Shown here: positions 20,288-32,659 of the stretch, piece by piece
Layout: every line of letters begins with the position of its first letter
How positions within the stretch are numbered: position 1 is the first letter of the stretch
Assembly: GCA_024763535.1 (NCBI GenBank)
Contig: JANTFH010000007.1
Span: 1-64,000 of the forward strand
DNA from: Thermodesulfobacteriota bacterium
Lineage (GTDB): Bacteria > Desulfobacterota > Anaeroferrophillalia > Anaeroferrophillales > Tharpellaceae
Length of the DNA: 64,000 bases
Reading direction: 5' to 3'
The notes under the pieces: model-generated
The model's input: the letters and a program-made list of their open reading frames with translations, nothing else
Database searches by the model: none
Told to the model about the DNA's origin: nothing
Translations under genes and position numbers: made by a program

Positions 20288-21370
20288 CTAAGTTTCCGGC
20301 TCTAACTCAATCTCCGAAATGGTTTCGCCGGCAGTCTCCGCGGCCCGCAGCTGGCCGCAGGCGGCACTGATATCCGCCCCTTTGCTGCGCCGGGTCATAA
20401 CCGACACTTTATGATCCTGTAAAAAATTGACAAAATCGACAATCTGCTGATGATCCGGCCGCTTAAAGGGTAACTCCGGATGTTCATTAAAGGGAATCAG
20501 GTTAACCTTGACCGGCAGATCCCCGACCAGTTCAACCAGCCGCGCGGCATCCTCAAGCGAGTCATTTAATCCGGCAAAAAGAATATATTCAAAGGTTATC
20601 CGCCGCTGGTTGGTGGCCGGATAACGACGACAGGCGGCCAGCAGCTGCGCCAGATTGTAACGACGGTTAATCGGCATCAATTGACTGCGCCGGGTATCAT
20701 CAACCGCGTTTAAAGAAACCGCCAGAGAGACGTTTACCAGCTCCCCCAACTCGACAATCCGCGGCGCCAGACCGCAGGTTGAAAGTGTCAGCCGGCGCCG
20801 GGAAAACTGCATCCCGTCATCATACATAAAAATTTCCAGGGCCTTTATGACCTCAGCGAAATTATCGAGCGGCTCCCCCATCCCCATCATAACAATATTG
20901 GAGATCGTACCCCGGGCCAGACTCTCAGGATCGATAATTTCCGCCACCTGAATAACCTGGTCCACAATTTCAGCCGCACTCAGCTGACGTTCGAAACCGG
21001 ATCTCCCGGTCAGACAGAAACGGCAGCCCATGCGGCAGCCGACCTGGGTCGATATGCAGAGCGTCAGCCGGTTCTTATCGGCAATCAGAACCGTCTCGAT
21101 CGTATGTCCATCCTCGAGGCGGAAAAGAAATTTACGGGTACCGTCCTGAGAGAGCTCCTCCTTGACAAGTTCAAGCTGACCGATAAAAGCGAACGTCTTG
21201 AGGTGTTCGCGGCAGGCCCGGGAGAGATTGCTCATCCGATCAATCTCCCGCACCCGCTGCAGATAGAGCCAGCGAATAACCTGATCCGCGCGATAGCGCT
21301 CCTTGCCGATGCCGGCCAGTTTATCGACCAGCTGCGCCCGGGTCATACCTTTAAGATTAAGTTTACTCAT
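20288..21370 (-). CDS. rlmN: Dual-specificity 23S rRNA/tRNA adenine C2-methyltransferase
   Basis: RlmN is a radical SAM enzyme that methylates A2503 of 23S rRNA and A37 of some tRNAs. The 360-residue product has the cluster motif CRMGCRFC, MGMGEPLDNF, and the C-terminal segment with the methyl-carrying cysteine (ISAACGQL). The ATG at 21370 gives MSKLNLKGM, as usual; the upstream extension has no ribosome site. It follows the sigma-54 activator gene after 99 bases and a likely terminator. Confidence 0.96.
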   Translation of the reverse strand: MSKLNLKGMTRAQLVDKLAGIGKERYRADQVIRWLYLQRVREIDRMSNLSRACREHLKTFAFIGQLELVKEELSQDGTRKFLFRLEDGHTIETVLIADKNRLTLCISTQVGCRMGCRFCLTGRSGFERQLSAAEIVDQVIQVAEIIDPESLARGTISNIVMMGMGEPLDNFAEVIKALEIFMYDDGMQFSRRRLTLSTCGLAPRIVELGELVNVSLAVSLNAVDDTRRSQLMPINRRYNLAQLLAACRRYPATNQRRITFEYILFAGLNDSLEDAARLVELVGDLPVKVNLIPFNEHPELPFKRPDHQQIVDFVNFLQDHKVSVMTRRSKGADISAACGQLRAAETAGETISEIELEPET

Positions 21371-21400
21371 TGAGAAAATAGACTCACCCGGAAAAGAGAA

Positions 21401-21441
21401 AGGGCCCAAAGAGCAAGCCGCACTTTTACTCTTCGTGCCCT
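21401..21441 (-). terminator. Rho-independent terminator after the sigma-54 activator gene
   Basis: AGGGC/GCCCT and AAGAG/CTCTT pair across a symmetric internal loop, with a 15-base loop. On the minus strand the stem is followed by TTTCTCTTTT. It lies 28 bases after the activator stop and 30 before the rlmN start, so rlmN may need its own promoter or read-through. Confidence 0.5.
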
Positions 21442-21469
21442 CTGAAATTACTTGTAAACGCTCTTTTGG

Positions 21470-22870
21470 TCACTTATTTTTAAGCCAGCGGGAATTTGCC
21501 AGACCCAGCTGTTTGACCTTGTAATTCATTACCCGTTTACTGATGCCCAGCATCTCGGCCGCATCCTTCTGGACCCAGTTGCAGGCCTCCAGGGTCTCAA
21601 CGATCAAAGCCTTTTCGACCTCATCAAGTTTCAGGCCCTGTGACGGCAGCTTGAACATCGACCCCATTTCACAGCCGCACTCACCCTTTCTCATATCACA
21701 CATAAAGAGCAGATCGTTTAAGAGAATCTCCGGCCCGTCACTCATCAAAACCGCTCTTTCGATACAGTTCTGCAGTTCCCGGACATTGCCCGACCAGTGG
21801 TGTTTCTGAAGAAAACGGGCCGCGTCGGGATGAAGCCTGTTGACATTCTTCTTTAAATCAGCCGCAAATTTACGAATAAAGGCCTCCGCCAGCAGCGGGA
21901 TATCCTCACGTCTCTCCCGAAGCGGCGGCAGATGAACGTTGATCACGTTGATCCGGTAGAAAAGATCCTCGCGAAAATCGCCGTCCTGAATAATCTTGGC
22001 CATATCCTTGTTCGAAGCGGAGATGATCCGGGCATCAACCTTGATGGTCTTATCGCCGCCCAGCCGTTCAAACTCCTTCTCCTGCAGAACCCGGAGCAGT
22101 TTGGCCTGGGTTCCCAGGCTCATATCCCCGATTTCATCGAGAAACAGCGTTCCCTGATCAGCCTGTTCGAAACGACCGATACGCTGCCGGCTGGCCCCGG
22201 TATAAGCACCCTTCTCATGGCCGAAGAGCTCACTTTCAAGCAGGTTATCATGGAGGGCGGCACAGTTGACCTTGATAAAACTTTTCGAAGACCGCGGGCT
22301 ACTGTAGTGAATCGCCCCGGCAACCAGCTCTTTGCCGGTTCCGGTTTCACCCGAGATCAGGATACTGGCGTTACTGGCCGACACTTTCTGCAGCAGCGTG
22401 AAAACCTGCTTGATCGCTTCACTCTCACCGATAAAATTATCAAAGCGGTAGATAATGTCGCGCTCATGACGCAGATAGGTCAACTCATGCTCGTAGAAAC
22501 GTACCTTGAGCGCTTTTTCAACCCGGAGACAAAGCTCCTCTATTCCGTAGGGCCGCTGAATAAAATCAGCCGCACCGGCCCGCATGACAGCCGCCACTTC
22601 ATCAACTGAAATCTCCTCCGACATAAGGATGACAGCCGTGGAGGAGAGAATCGCGTCCTCTCCCAGCAGAAACTCCGCTCCGCCACCCGGCAGCAGATCC
22701 GCCTCCGCCAGCAGCAGCCTACATGAATTTTTTTTAAGCCGGGCCCGAACCTCTTCACCACAGTCAAAAACCTCAACCAGGAATCCGAGTTTCCTTAAAG
22801 CTTCAGCCGTCTCCTCCCGGATCCGGCTCTTACGATCAACTATGAAAATATGCCCCGCATGTGTCATCAT
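21470..22870 (-). CDS. Sigma-54 enhancer-binding activator with a degenerate receiver
   Basis: The 466-residue protein has a receiver-like domain (1-125), an AAA+ domain (147-375) with Walker A GETGTGKE (174-181), the sigma-54 contact loop GAYTGA (221-226) and Walker B LFLDEIGD (242-249), and a Fis-type helix-turn-helix at the C-terminus. The receiver lacks the phosphorylation chemistry: the acidic pair is D12-R13, the acceptor position (four before P61) is A57, and the conserved lysine is R106. It may therefore respond to a ligand or partner rather than a kinase. It starts 11 bases after guaA with GAGG upstream; target genes are unknown. Confidence 0.93.
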   Translation of the reverse strand: MMTHAGHIFIVDRKSRIREETAEALRKLGFLVEVFDCGEEVRARLKKNSCRLLLAEADLLPGGGAEFLLGEDAILSSTAVILMSEEISVDEVAAVMRAGAADFIQRPYGIEELCLRVEKALKVRFYEHELTYLRHERDIIYRFDNFIGESEAIKQVFTLLQKVSASNASILISGETGTGKELVAGAIHYSSPRSSKSFIKVNCAALHDNLLESELFGHEKGAYTGASRQRIGRFEQADQGTLFLDEIGDMSLGTQAKLLRVLQEKEFERLGGDKTIKVDARIISASNKDMAKIIQDGDFREDLFYRINVINVHLPPLRERREDIPLLAEAFIRKFAADLKKNVNRLHPDAARFLQKHHWSGNVRELQNCIERAVLMSDGPEILLNDLLFMCDMRKGECGCEMGSMFKLPSQGLKLDEVEKALIVETLEACNWVQKDAAEMLGISKRVMNYKVKQLGLANSRWLKNK

Positions 22871-22881
22871 AGCATCACCCT

Positions 22882-24435
22882 CTACTCCCACTCAATGGTT
22901 CCCGGAGGTTTGGAGGAGATATCGTAAACCACCCGGTTTACACCCCGAACCTCGTTGATAATCCGATTGGCAATCCGCCCCAGAAGATCATAAGGCAGCC
23001 TCACCCAGTCGGCGGTCATGCCGTCCCGGCTGTTAACCGCCCGCAGAGCTATAACCTTCTCATAGGTACGTTCATCGCCCATAACTCCGACGGTTTTGAC
23101 CGGAATCAGGACGGCAAATGACTGCCATATCTCATTGTAAAGCCCGGCAGCACGTATCTCTTCGAGAAGAACAGCGTCCGCCTGACGCAGAATCTTGAGA
23201 CGATTTTCGGTCACCTCACCCAGCACCCGAATAGCCAGTCCCGGCCCCGGGAACGGCTGCCGGTCTACCACCTCGGAGGGCAGGCCGAGTTCACGGCCGA
23301 CCTCCCGCACCTCATCCTTGAAAAGCTCACGCAGAGGCTCCACCAGCTCCAGTTTCATATGCTCCGGCAAACCGCCGACATTATGGTGGCTTTTGATGAC
23401 CGCCGAGGGGCCTTTGAAGGAGACGCTCTCGATGACATCCGGATAGAGGGTTCCCTGGGCCAGGAAATCAACATCTTCAATCTTATGGGCCTCGTCTTCA
23501 AAAACCCGGATAAACTCATTGCCGATAATTTTACGTTTTTTCTCCGGATCGGTAACCCCGGCCAGAAGATCAAGAAAACTGCGGCTGGCATCGACATAAC
23601 GCAGATTCATCTGGAAATGCCGGCCGTACATCTCCTGCACCTGTTCGGCTTCATCGTGACGCAGTACCCCGTTGTTGACAAAGATGCAGGTCAGCTGACT
23701 GCCTAAAGCCTTGTGCAGCAGTAGCGCCGCGACCGAAGAGTCGACCCCGCCGCTTAAACCTAAAATAACCTTGCCGGAGCCGACCTGAGCCCGGATATTA
23801 GCGATTGTCGTCTCAATAAATGAGTGCATGGTCCAGAGTCCGCCGCAGCCGCAGATGGTATCGACAAAGTTTTTCAGAACCTTGTAACCATGTTCGGTAT
23901 GCACCACCTCGGGATGAAACTGCAGACCCCAGACCTTTTTCCCCGGGCTGGCAAAGGCGGCGATCGCGGCATTTTCGGTAGCCCCGATGGCGGCAAAACC
24001 GTCCGGAAGTTTCAGGACCTTGTCTCCGTGACTCATCCAGACCCGTTCCGGAAAGTTCAGCCCGGCCCACAGGGGATCGTCACTTAAAGAGTTCAGGCTG
24101 GCCATGCCGAACTCACGCTGCTCTGAGTATCCGACCTCGCCGCCAAGTTGCTCCGCGATCTCCTGCATGCCGTAGCAGATTCCCAAAATCGGAATATTCA
24201 GACTGAAAACTCCGGCATCGACATGCGGGGCCAGGCTGCCGTAGGTGCTGGAGGGACCGCCGGAGAGGATAATCCCCCGTGGGGCAAATTGACGAATCTT
24301 CTCAAGCTCAAGATTGAAGGGATGGATCTCGCAATAGACCTTCTGTTCACGCACCCGGCGGGCAATCAGCTGGGTATACTGTGAACCGAAATCGAGAACC
24401 AGAATCTTCTCCTCATGGATATCATGCTGCTGCAT
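22882..24435 (-). CDS. guaA: GMP synthase (glutamine-hydrolysing)
   Basis: GuaA aminates XMP to GMP. The 517-residue enzyme has the glutaminase domain (GICYGMQ with the nucleophile Cys, and FHPEV), the ATP-pyrophosphatase P-loop LSGGVDSS, and the C-terminal dimerisation domain ending PPGTIEWE, the usual family terminus. guaB lies 33 bases upstream, so the two act consecutively on IMP. Confidence 0.98.
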   Translation of the reverse strand: MQQHDIHEEKILVLDFGSQYTQLIARRVREQKVYCEIHPFNLELEKIRQFAPRGIILSGGPSSTYGSLAPHVDAGVFSLNIPILGICYGMQEIAEQLGGEVGYSEQREFGMASLNSLSDDPLWAGLNFPERVWMSHGDKVLKLPDGFAAIGATENAAIAAFASPGKKVWGLQFHPEVVHTEHGYKVLKNFVDTICGCGGLWTMHSFIETTIANIRAQVGSGKVILGLSGGVDSSVAALLLHKALGSQLTCIFVNNGVLRHDEAEQVQEMYGRHFQMNLRYVDASRSFLDLLAGVTDPEKKRKIIGNEFIRVFEDEAHKIEDVDFLAQGTLYPDVIESVSFKGPSAVIKSHHNVGGLPEHMKLELVEPLRELFKDEVREVGRELGLPSEVVDRQPFPGPGLAIRVLGEVTENRLKILRQADAVLLEEIRAAGLYNEIWQSFAVLIPVKTVGVMGDERTYEKVIALRAVNSRDGMTADWVRLPYDLLGRIANRIINEVRGVNRVVYDISSKPPGTIEWE

Positions 24436-24468
24436 ATTCTTCTTTCCTTAAGTAGGCTACCTTTATAA

Positions 24469-26905
<2,437 letters not shown>

Positions 26906-26949
26906 ACGTGTCTTCTCCCTGCTCCGGAATAACCCTCCAGCTAATATCT

Positions 26950-28632
26950 CTATTTCTCCCCGGCGATGGTTTCACAGATATTGAAACAGTGATCGCCGAT
27001 CTTTTCAAAATTGGTCAGGATGTCGATAAAAACCAGTCCCGGTACCACCGAACAACAGTTTGCACTGAGACGTTCGATATGCCGGTTACGATAGCGGTCT
27101 TCAAGATTATTGATACTGCCTTCCAGAGTTTTTGCCTTCAACATGAAGTTATCACTCATACCATGCTCCAGGCCATTGACAACGTGGCGGCAGAATTCTC
27201 GAGTTTTCTCGGTAATGTCAGCGATCTCGGTCATGGCTTCATCACTGAACTCGATCCTGTCTTCATGTTTACGGTCAATCAGATGAATCAGATTTTCACA
27301 GTGATCCCCCAGACGTTCCAGGTTATTGACCATATACATGATGGAGTTGACTTCGCGAGAGAGTTCTGGTGTGGTCGAAGACTGGCTGACATTAACCAGA
27401 AAATCGGTAATCTCTTTCTGCAACATGTCAATCGTCTCTTCCTTTCGGTAGACCTTGTCAACCAGCTTCTGGGAAAAGTTGTCAAAACACTCCATCGTCT
27501 GCTCAAACATGCGAAAACAGATATTCGCCATCCAGGCGGTCTCTTTACGGGCCTGAGCCAGAGCCAGAGGCGGGGTATCCAGCAACCGGTTGTCAAGATA
27601 ACGCAGATGATAGGTATCCTCTTCATCATCACCGGCCGGCACCATCCAGATACAGATCTTGGCCAGAATACCAACCAGAGGCAGAAAGATCATACAGTTG
27701 AATACATTAAAGAAGGTATGCGCGTTAGCCAGATGTCTGGCGATAAAGGGTTTATCACCGACCGACATCGCGTACTGAACGGCCTGCTGGCTTGTGGCAA
27801 TCACCATATCCGGATTGCCGGGGGTAAAGCTATCGACAATTTTGGCAAAAAGCGGAAACAGCAGCAGAACATATGCCACCCCGAGGACATTAATCATCAT
27901 ATGGGCCCGGGCCGCTCGTTTAGCTGGAACATTGGTGCCGATACTGGCAATCAAAGCGGTTATCGTAGTACCGATATTCTCTCCCAGGATCAGTCCTAAG
28001 CCACCGGTAAAGGTCAGCGCCCCACTGGCGGCCAGGGTCATGGTGATACCGACGGTCGCACTGGAACTCTGCAGGATTATGGTCAACAGGGCCCCGGCCA
28101 CTACGGCCATAATATGATTCTGGCTGAAGGTCACAAAGGCATTTTGAAAAAAGGGCTGGGTTTTAATCACGGCAAAGCCGTCTTTCATCACATCCAGACC
28201 ATAGAAGAGCATACCGAAACCGAGCAGAATTTCGCCGATGTACTGCCAGCGGCGATTACGGCTGAAAAACTTGAGGGCCACACCGATACCAATTGCCGGC
28301 AGGGCGTACTGAGTCACCTTGAAAGCGATCATCTGGGCGGTCACCGTGGTCCCGATATTGGCCCCGAGAATAACCCCGATCGCCTGCATCAGATTCATCA
28401 ACCCGGCGTTGACAAAACCGACCACCATAACGGTAGTGGCGCTGCTGCTCTGAACAATAGCGGTCACCGTGGTTCCCACCAGAAATGCGGCAATCCGGTT
28501 GGTCGTCAATTTTTCCAAGACCTGCTGCAGACGATTTCCGGCGACCTTCTGCAATCCTTCAGACATGATCCGCATGCCGTAAAGGAAAAGTCCAAGTCCA
28601 CCGAGAAAAGCGAACACCATTCCCTGCACCAT
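26950..28632 (-). CDS. Na+/phosphate cotransporter with PhoU-like tail (NptA/YjbB type)
   Basis: The 560-residue membrane protein has the duplicated family signature QSSSATT (TAIVQSSSATTVM and TIILQSSSATVGI), each followed by a LGANIGTT or LGENIGTT motif, and eight or more membrane spans up to about residue 345. The C-terminal 200 residues are a PhoU-type helical domain (MVNNLERLGDHCENL and FEKIGDHCFNI). It probably moves phosphate with sodium. It is the first gene of the fbp-guaB-guaA group. Confidence 0.9.
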   Translation of the reverse strand: MVQGMVFAFLGGLGLFLYGMRIMSEGLQKVAGNRLQQVLEKLTTNRIAAFLVGTTVTAIVQSSSATTVMVVGFVNAGLMNLMQAIGVILGANIGTTVTAQMIAFKVTQYALPAIGIGVALKFFSRNRRWQYIGEILLGFGMLFYGLDVMKDGFAVIKTQPFFQNAFVTFSQNHIMAVVAGALLTIILQSSSATVGITMTLAASGALTFTGGLGLILGENIGTTITALIASIGTNVPAKRAARAHMMINVLGVAYVLLLFPLFAKIVDSFTPGNPDMVIATSQQAVQYAMSVGDKPFIARHLANAHTFFNVFNCMIFLPLVGILAKICIWMVPAGDDEEDTYHLRYLDNRLLDTPPLALAQARKETAWMANICFRMFEQTMECFDNFSQKLVDKVYRKEETIDMLQKEITDFLVNVSQSSTTPELSREVNSIMYMVNNLERLGDHCENLIHLIDRKHEDRIEFSDEAMTEIADITEKTREFCRHVVNGLEHGMSDNFMLKAKTLEGSINNLEDRYRNRHIERLSANCCSVVPGLVFIDILTNFEKIGDHCFNICETIAGEK

Positions 28633-28720
28633 TTTAGCTGTAACTCCCTTAGTTATTTAGTTGAATTAAAGATAAAAATAAATTAACCGATAAAATATTC
28701 TGCCGGTGAATCTATCCCGA

Positions 28721-29947
28721 TCAATGCAAAGCGGCCAATTCATAAGCCGGCAGCAACTTGCGGATGGCAACAATTTCAACTCCGGCAGATGCGGCGATTT
28801 CGGGAAAACGCGCTAAAGCAGTAAGTGTCTCAGGATAAGGGTGACCAATCCCGACGGCACTCTTTTTAATCCGGGCAATCTCAATCAGAACCTGTAACTG
28901 TTCGATAATTTTAGCCACATCCCGCTCATTATCGAGAAACACATCCCGCTGGAGAGCGGGAATGCCGGCGGCCTGTGCCTGCCGGTAAGCTACGCTGCCG
29001 GCAATCGTCAGACTGTCAAGAAAAAAGAGATGCCACCCTTTAAGGACGTCCATAACCTGAGCCATTTTCTGCGGGTCCGTCGTTAAACGCGACCCCATAT
29101 GGTTATTGACTCCGATAATCCCCGGCAGATATTTCAGACAGGCCGTGAATTCCTTTTTCAACTGAGCCTCATTCATGCTCATGAGAAGTGCCCCGGGACC
29201 TGGATTCTGCGCCGGATAAGCGCGCGGCTCCATCGGCATGTGCAACATAATGTCACGGTTCCGGTCGATAAAATAGCGGGCCACTTTACGTGAATTATGG
29301 AGTTTGGGAAACACCGCAAAAGTCAGTGGTAACGGCAGGGCGGCAAAGCGTGCGGCATTTTCCAGACTGCGCCCGAGATCGTCAATAACTATCGCCAATC
29401 GCGGACGTTTAGATCCCGGCCGCGGTTCAGGCTCCGGAGTGGCGGCGGTAAAACTTGCCACCACCACAACCTCAAGTCCATCCAGAACGAGAAAATTTAA
29501 GTTACCCCGACTCGCATCAGAACTGAACAGCAGACGATAATTAAAGTTCCAGCTGAAGTTTTCCCGGGCTCGTTCCAGAAAACCGGCCAGAGCCTCAGGT
29601 TTGCCGGCAACTCCTTTAAGCCATATTCTCTTCCACGAAAGTCGGCCGTTATGCATAACCCGGGAGGATCGATTGAAAACCAACTGCGGGTCAACCGCAG
29701 CCAAGCCGTCAAGCAGCCAGCTTAAAGCCGGTTCCGGGCTCCGGGTCTCCAGTTTCTCAGTCTGCGGCCGGGACTTTACCGCCACCTCTGCCACATTTGC
29801 TGAGGGCTGAGCCGCAAAGGAAATTGAAATCCGGCTACCGCCGAACCCCGGACAACCTGAGAAGAGCAGGATAATTGCGACGCTTAAATATCCGGCGGAT
29901 TTAAGCAGGAAATATTTAAGTGCCGACCGTCTCTGCTTACATGCCAT
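28721..29947 (-). CDS. Divergent polysaccharide deacetylase (YibQ/DUF610 family)
   Basis: The 408-residue protein has an N-terminal membrane or signal segment (about 16-33), a linker, and a C-terminal deacetylase-like domain (from about residue 180): LAIVIDDLGR, DIMLHMPMEPR, GVNNHMGSR and GIGHPYP. The family keeps the metal-site layout of polysaccharide deacetylases, but its substrate is unclear. In many Gram-negatives the gene lies after envC and a CtpA peptidase, as here, suggesting envelope or division work. Confidence 0.88.
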   Translation of the reverse strand: MACKQRRSALKYFLLKSAGYLSVAIILLFSGCPGFGGSRISISFAAQPSANVAEVAVKSRPQTEKLETRSPEPALSWLLDGLAAVDPQLVFNRSSRVMHNGRLSWKRIWLKGVAGKPEALAGFLERARENFSWNFNYRLLFSSDASRGNLNFLVLDGLEVVVVASFTAATPEPEPRPGSKRPRLAIVIDDLGRSLENAARFAALPLPLTFAVFPKLHNSRKVARYFIDRNRDIMLHMPMEPRAYPAQNPGPGALLMSMNEAQLKKEFTACLKYLPGIIGVNNHMGSRLTTDPQKMAQVMDVLKGWHLFFLDSLTIAGSVAYRQAQAAGIPALQRDVFLDNERDVAKIIEQLQVLIEIARIKKSAVGIGHPYPETLTALARFPEIAASAGVEIVAIRKLLPAYELAALH

Positions 29948-29956
29948 CAGGACTGT

Positions 29957-31348
29957 CTACTTCACCTCAAGCTGTTTGAAAACATTTAAACCTTTAAGTA
30001 ACTCGACCGCGCGTAAAACCTGAATATCATCACGCCATTTATTTTCGTCTAAGTTGTCCGCCGCAGCTTTCGGCTCCGCAGATTTCTGCTCACTATTTTT
30101 GCTGTCAACTTCAGGCTTCTCAGTTTTTTTATCGATCCCGTTATTACCGGTTTCGAAATGACCTTTGAGATCTTTTTCCTTGATCTTTCCCATAAAACTA
30201 TTAGTGCCGTTACGAACCACCTCTCCGGCTTCAACCTGAACGTCGGGCTCAATACCTTTAGCCTGAATCGAACGACCGGAAGGGGTATAGTAAAGCGCGG
30301 TGGTCAAACGCACAGCTGAGCCATCTTCCAGCGGAACAATGGTCTGGACCGAGCCTTTTCCGAAACTCGGAGTTCCCATAATCAGGGCCCGCTTGTGATC
30401 CTGCAGAGCCCCGGCAACGATCTCGGAAGCACTGGCACTGCCGCCGTTAACCAGAACGACAATCGGATAATCCCCCTCGGTACCGTCATCATAAGCCAGA
30501 TAACGCATATTCTGCTTGCTGATCCGCCCATCGGTATAGACGATCAGGCCGGATTTCAGAAAATAGTCGGAAACTTTAACCGCCTGCTGCAGCAGGCCGC
30601 CGGGATTGTTACGCAGGTCAAGAACCAGACCGGAGATTTTGTTATCTTTTTTCAACTCTTTCATCTTACTGTTCAGATCCGCGTAAGTCCGCGACTGAAA
30701 CTGGGTCAGACGAACATAAGCAATATCATCGGTCAACATCCTGCTTTTAACACTTACAACCTTGATCGTATCTCGAACAATCTTAACATCAAGCAGAGAA
30801 TTCAAACCTTTCCGCATCACCGAGATGGTAATCTCGGTACCCTTCGGGCCGCGCATCTTCTTAACCGCTTCCATCAGGGTCATATCTTTACTGAGTTCAC
30901 CGTTAATTTTAATAATACGGTCACCGGCCTGGATCCCGGCCCGAAAAGCCGGAGTATCTTCGATCGGGGAGACCACAGTCAAAACCCCGTCTCGAATGGT
31001 AATCTCAATCCCCAGACCGCCGAAAGAACCGGTTGTCTCGACCTGCATCTCCTTAAACATCTCCGGCGGCATAAAGCTCGAATGCGGATCAAGGTCGGCC
31101 AGCATACCTTTGATTGAGCCGTAAACCAACTTCTTGACGGTAACCTCTTCGACATAATTCTTCTTAACCAGAGACAGGGTGTCGGTAAAAAGTTTAATGT
31201 ATTCATAGGGACTTTTCTCATCAACCGTTTTGACTTCCTCCTTGGCTCTTGAGTCTCCCGGCAAAATTCCTAAGTGAACAATAAAAAATGCCGCCAGAGC
31301 AATCAGAACGCCGAAAATCAGTGATTTTCCCTTATTTCTTTCAACCAT
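29957..31348 (-). CDS. ctpA: Carboxyl-terminal processing protease, S41 family
   Basis: The 463-residue protein has a membrane anchor or signal (about 7-30), a PDZ domain (GIQAGDRIIKINGE) and the S41 catalytic core: Ser in NGGSASASE and Lys in SFGKGSVQT. Such proteases cut exported proteins at their C-termini. The last 70 residues are charged and low in complexity. The ATG at 31348 is preferred over 31405 because GGAGG lies nine bases before it. It follows the envC-like gene. Confidence 0.93.
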   Translation of the reverse strand: MVERNKGKSLIFGVLIALAAFFIVHLGILPGDSRAKEEVKTVDEKSPYEYIKLFTDTLSLVKKNYVEEVTVKKLVYGSIKGMLADLDPHSSFMPPEMFKEMQVETTGSFGGLGIEITIRDGVLTVVSPIEDTPAFRAGIQAGDRIIKINGELSKDMTLMEAVKKMRGPKGTEITISVMRKGLNSLLDVKIVRDTIKVVSVKSRMLTDDIAYVRLTQFQSRTYADLNSKMKELKKDNKISGLVLDLRNNPGGLLQQAVKVSDYFLKSGLIVYTDGRISKQNMRYLAYDDGTEGDYPIVVLVNGGSASASEIVAGALQDHKRALIMGTPSFGKGSVQTIVPLEDGSAVRLTTALYYTPSGRSIQAKGIEPDVQVEAGEVVRNGTNSFMGKIKEKDLKGHFETGNNGIDKKTEKPEVDSKNSEQKSAEPKAAADNLDENKWRDDIQVLRAVELLKGLNVFKQLEVK

Positions 31349-31487
31349 CCCTAAAAACCTCCAAAAAATTGAGCCACCTATATTAGAATCCGTAGAAACA
31401 GACAATTTACAGTACCCTTATCCGAGCCATGCAGAACGCCAAAAAGGTAACTTGGATTTACCGCCACCCAGACTGAAACTTATACGC

Positions 31488-32648
31488 TTAAATCTGTGAG
31501 ATCCAGATCAGAGGATCTTCCGGAACCCCGTCTTTACGGATCTCAAAGTAGAGTGAAGGCGTATCGGAAAACTGCCCCGATCCGACATTGCCGACCACAT
31601 CCTGAGCCTGGAGATGGTCATTGACAGTGCAGTTAAATTTTTCCAGATGAGCGTAGACTGAATAGTAACCACCACCGTGATTAACCACCAGCAGGTTACC
31701 ATAACCCTTCATCCAGGAGGCAAAAACTACATCCCCCTGATAGACCACCCGTACCGGAGAATCCTTCTCGGTCTCGATTTCAATCCCTTTATTGCGAGTT
31801 ACCGTAGCGAAACGAGAATCTTTTTCAATACCGAAGAAACTGACTACAGAGCCGTTCACCGGCATCGGCAGACTGCCCTTAAGCGCGGCGAAGCCGCTGG
31901 TGGTTGAGGCACTCTCCAAGGTCATACGCTTTAATTTAGCCGCCACCTCTTCAAGTTCGGCCACCAGTTTCTTATGCTCTTCAACCTGATGCTTGATTTT
32001 ATACAGCAACTCATTTTTTTTGGCAATATTTTCTTCCAGCGCGGCTATTTTATCTGCCTGCTCCTGCTGCAGGCGGGCGAGAAAAAGATGCCTCTTTTCG
32101 AGTTCCTTATTCCGATTCTGAATCCCGCGCAGAAGATTCAGATACTCACTCTGAAGTTTCTTGTCAGCCTCCAGTACCCGACGACAGTAGACCAGGGAGT
32201 TGAGATTGTCCGTCAGGTCGGCATCCCGATCAAGGAAATCGAGCCATTTACCGGGAGGCTGGCAATAACGGATCCTGAGACGCTGATAAAATTTCTGCTG
32301 GAGTTCATCAAGACTGTCTTCAAAACGGGCCGCCTCAATCTTCTGCTCGCCAATCTGCATTTTTGCAAGTTCTGTCTCTTCAGTCAAACGCTGAATATCC
32401 CGCTTCAGATCGATCCGCCAGCGGTTGAGTTCATCAATCTTTTTAAGCACCGAATCGTGCCGCCGTTGGGCCCGTTTCTCCTGCTTGCGGTTCTGATTGA
32501 TCTCTCGTTTGATAGTCTGCAGGTCGCGGGCGACCTCCTTGTCACGATCGGCCCGGCTCAAATTCAGTCCCGGCCCGAGAATAGAGATCATAAATCCCAA
32601 CAAAACCAGAATAAAACACGTAAAAAGCTTTTTGGGATTAGGCGTCAT
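31488..32648 (-). CDS. Murein hydrolase activator, EnvC-like, with LytM domain
   Basis: The 386-residue protein has a signal segment, a long coiled coil (about residues 35-255, rich in K, E, R, Q) and a C-terminal M23/LytM domain from about residue 275. The M23 metal residues are only partly kept (YGNLLVVNHGGGYYSVYAHLEKF retains HxH-like spacing), in line with EnvC-type proteins that activate amidases rather than cleave. It follows ftsX by 11 bases; FtsEX is the known partner of EnvC. The true ATG is 32648; the upstream frame is ftsX shadow. Confidence 0.9.
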   Translation of the reverse strand: MTPNPKKLFTCFILVLLGFMISILGPGLNLSRADRDKEVARDLQTIKREINQNRKQEKRAQRRHDSVLKKIDELNRWRIDLKRDIQRLTEETELAKMQIGEQKIEAARFEDSLDELQQKFYQRLRIRYCQPPGKWLDFLDRDADLTDNLNSLVYCRRVLEADKKLQSEYLNLLRGIQNRNKELEKRHLFLARLQQEQADKIAALEENIAKKNELLYKIKHQVEEHKKLVAELEEVAAKLKRMTLESASTTSGFAALKGSLPMPVNGSVVSFFGIEKDSRFATVTRNKGIEIETEKDSPVRVVYQGDVVFASWMKGYGNLLVVNHGGGYYSVYAHLEKFNCTVNDHLQAQDVVGNVGSGQFSDTPSLYFEIRKDGVPEDPLIWISQI

Positions 32649-32659
32649 CTTAAAAAAAA

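Noticed and set aside
26908-27999. Long plus-strand frame of 363 codons
   Set aside because: It lies antisense to the Na/phosphate cotransporter, whose motifs are clear; the frame has no recognisable domain.
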